Shown piece by piece: positions 63,732 through 64,000 of a stretch of 64,000 bases of DNA. Numbering within the stretch: position 1 is the first letter of the stretch; each line of letters starts with the position of its first letter. A program made the translations under genes and the position numbers. Origin of the DNA: Bacillota bacterium (lineage in GTDB: Bacteria; Bacillota; Clostridia; Christensenellales; Aristaeellaceae); assembly GCA_023436585.1 (NCBI GenBank), contig JAEZIN010000011.1, positions 62,001-126,000 of the forward strand. The letters run 5' to 3'. The notes below the pieces were generated by a model. It saw nothing but the letters and a program-made list of their open reading frames with translations. It ran no database searches and was not told where the DNA came from.

Positions 63732-64000
63732 TGTTCTTCCCCTCCTCCTTCAAGCATTCCGCACAGCGGTAACAGGCCACAAAGTGGGTATCCGAAACCT
63801 GGAAGAAGGGAGGATACTCTCCTTCGCATACTTGCATGCTGAATTCGCAGCGGTCCTTGAAATAGCAGTAGTTGGGCATGTTGATGGGGTTGGGCACTTT
63901 GCCGGGGATGCTGTAGAGCTTCTCCACCTGCTTGCCCACCACGGGCTTGGACTGCATCAGGCCAAGCGTATACGGATGCCTGGGATCGTGGAAAATCTCC
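63724..64000 (-). CDS. oppD: oligopeptide ABC transporter ATP-binding protein (OppD-like), C-terminal part
   Basis: The last 91 or so residues of a minus-strand gene that continues beyond the window. IFHDPRHPYTLGLMQSKPVVGK and the Cys-bearing tail NYCYFKDRCEFSMQVCEGEYPPFF are typical of OppD/DppD C-termini. It is upstream of and overlaps oppF. Confidence 0.85.
   Translation of the reverse strand, partial: EIFHDPRHPYTLGLMQSKPVVGKQVEKLYSIPGKVPNPINMPNYCYFKDRCEFSMQVCEGEYPPFFQVSDTHFVACYRCAECLKEEGKNNG

Overview
The window looks like the chromosome of an uncultured anaerobic Firmicute (Clostridia). Host genes are GC-rich, have strong AGGAGG-type ribosome sites, and include anaerobe markers: a ferredoxin-tailed aldo/keto reductase, a C_GCAxxG_C_C protein, the AmmeMemoRadiSam pair and an anaerobic-type glutamate dehydrogenase. 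Host genes use TAG as an ordinary stop (for example those ending at 7663, 11900, 22020 and 28356), so the host code is standard. No rRNA, CRISPR array or host tRNA was seen.

Left host arm (1-32228): a DUF4914/DUF2294 pair; an aldo/keto reductase; AmrS plus a fused Memo/AMMECR1 protein; an arsenic cluster (arsR, arsP-type permease, thiol-redox protein, decayed ACR3, arsC); a zinc-uptake operon (Fur/Zur, a small metal-site membrane protein, znuA-znuC-znuB, a lipoprotein); a carbohydrate region (AraC regulator, GH127, nucleotidyltransferase, phosphoglucomutase, GH130 phosphorylase); then a large envelope cluster. That cluster has two paralogous propeller/solute-binding proteins flanking a BlaI/BlaR1 pair, followed by two sugar-type permeases, an HlyD-like adaptor and a MacB-like membrane protein. 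A D,D-carboxypeptidase gene (31140-32228, minus strand) marks the insertion point.

Prophage (32216-56324): an AT-rich siphovirus of about 24 kb bounded by a perfect 55-bp direct repeat that overlaps the start of the carboxypeptidase gene. Its central feature is stop-codon recoding. I count 31 in-frame TAG codons inside 21 phage genes (replication-like, head, tail and lysis), all of which end in TAA or TGA. The phage carries a tRNA with anticodon CTA (35237-35315) that would read TAG. The integrase and the accessory membrane genes are free of internal TAG and can be expressed in the host code. This suggests a lysogeny module in the standard code and a lytic module locked behind a suppressor tRNA. 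Glutamine is the favoured meaning of TAG. One internal comparison supports it (the integrase TAG aligns with CAA in a degraded second copy), but the tRNA's G1:C72 pair and A73 leave the question open.

Right of the prophage (56325-58290) lies a ghost of a related prophage in tandem: a truncated, frameshifted integrase 3' end, a paralogue of the minus-strand membrane gene next to the intact integrase, and a third membrane-helix protein. The right host arm (58629-64000) holds gdhA, a glycosyltransferase-like protein, an acyl-CoA thioesterase, a small membrane protein and the end of an oligopeptide ABC operon.

Four copies of a structured repeat of about 190 nt, all in plus orientation, sit between host genes. 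Compensatory changes in their helices suggest a folded RNA or a structured mobile element.
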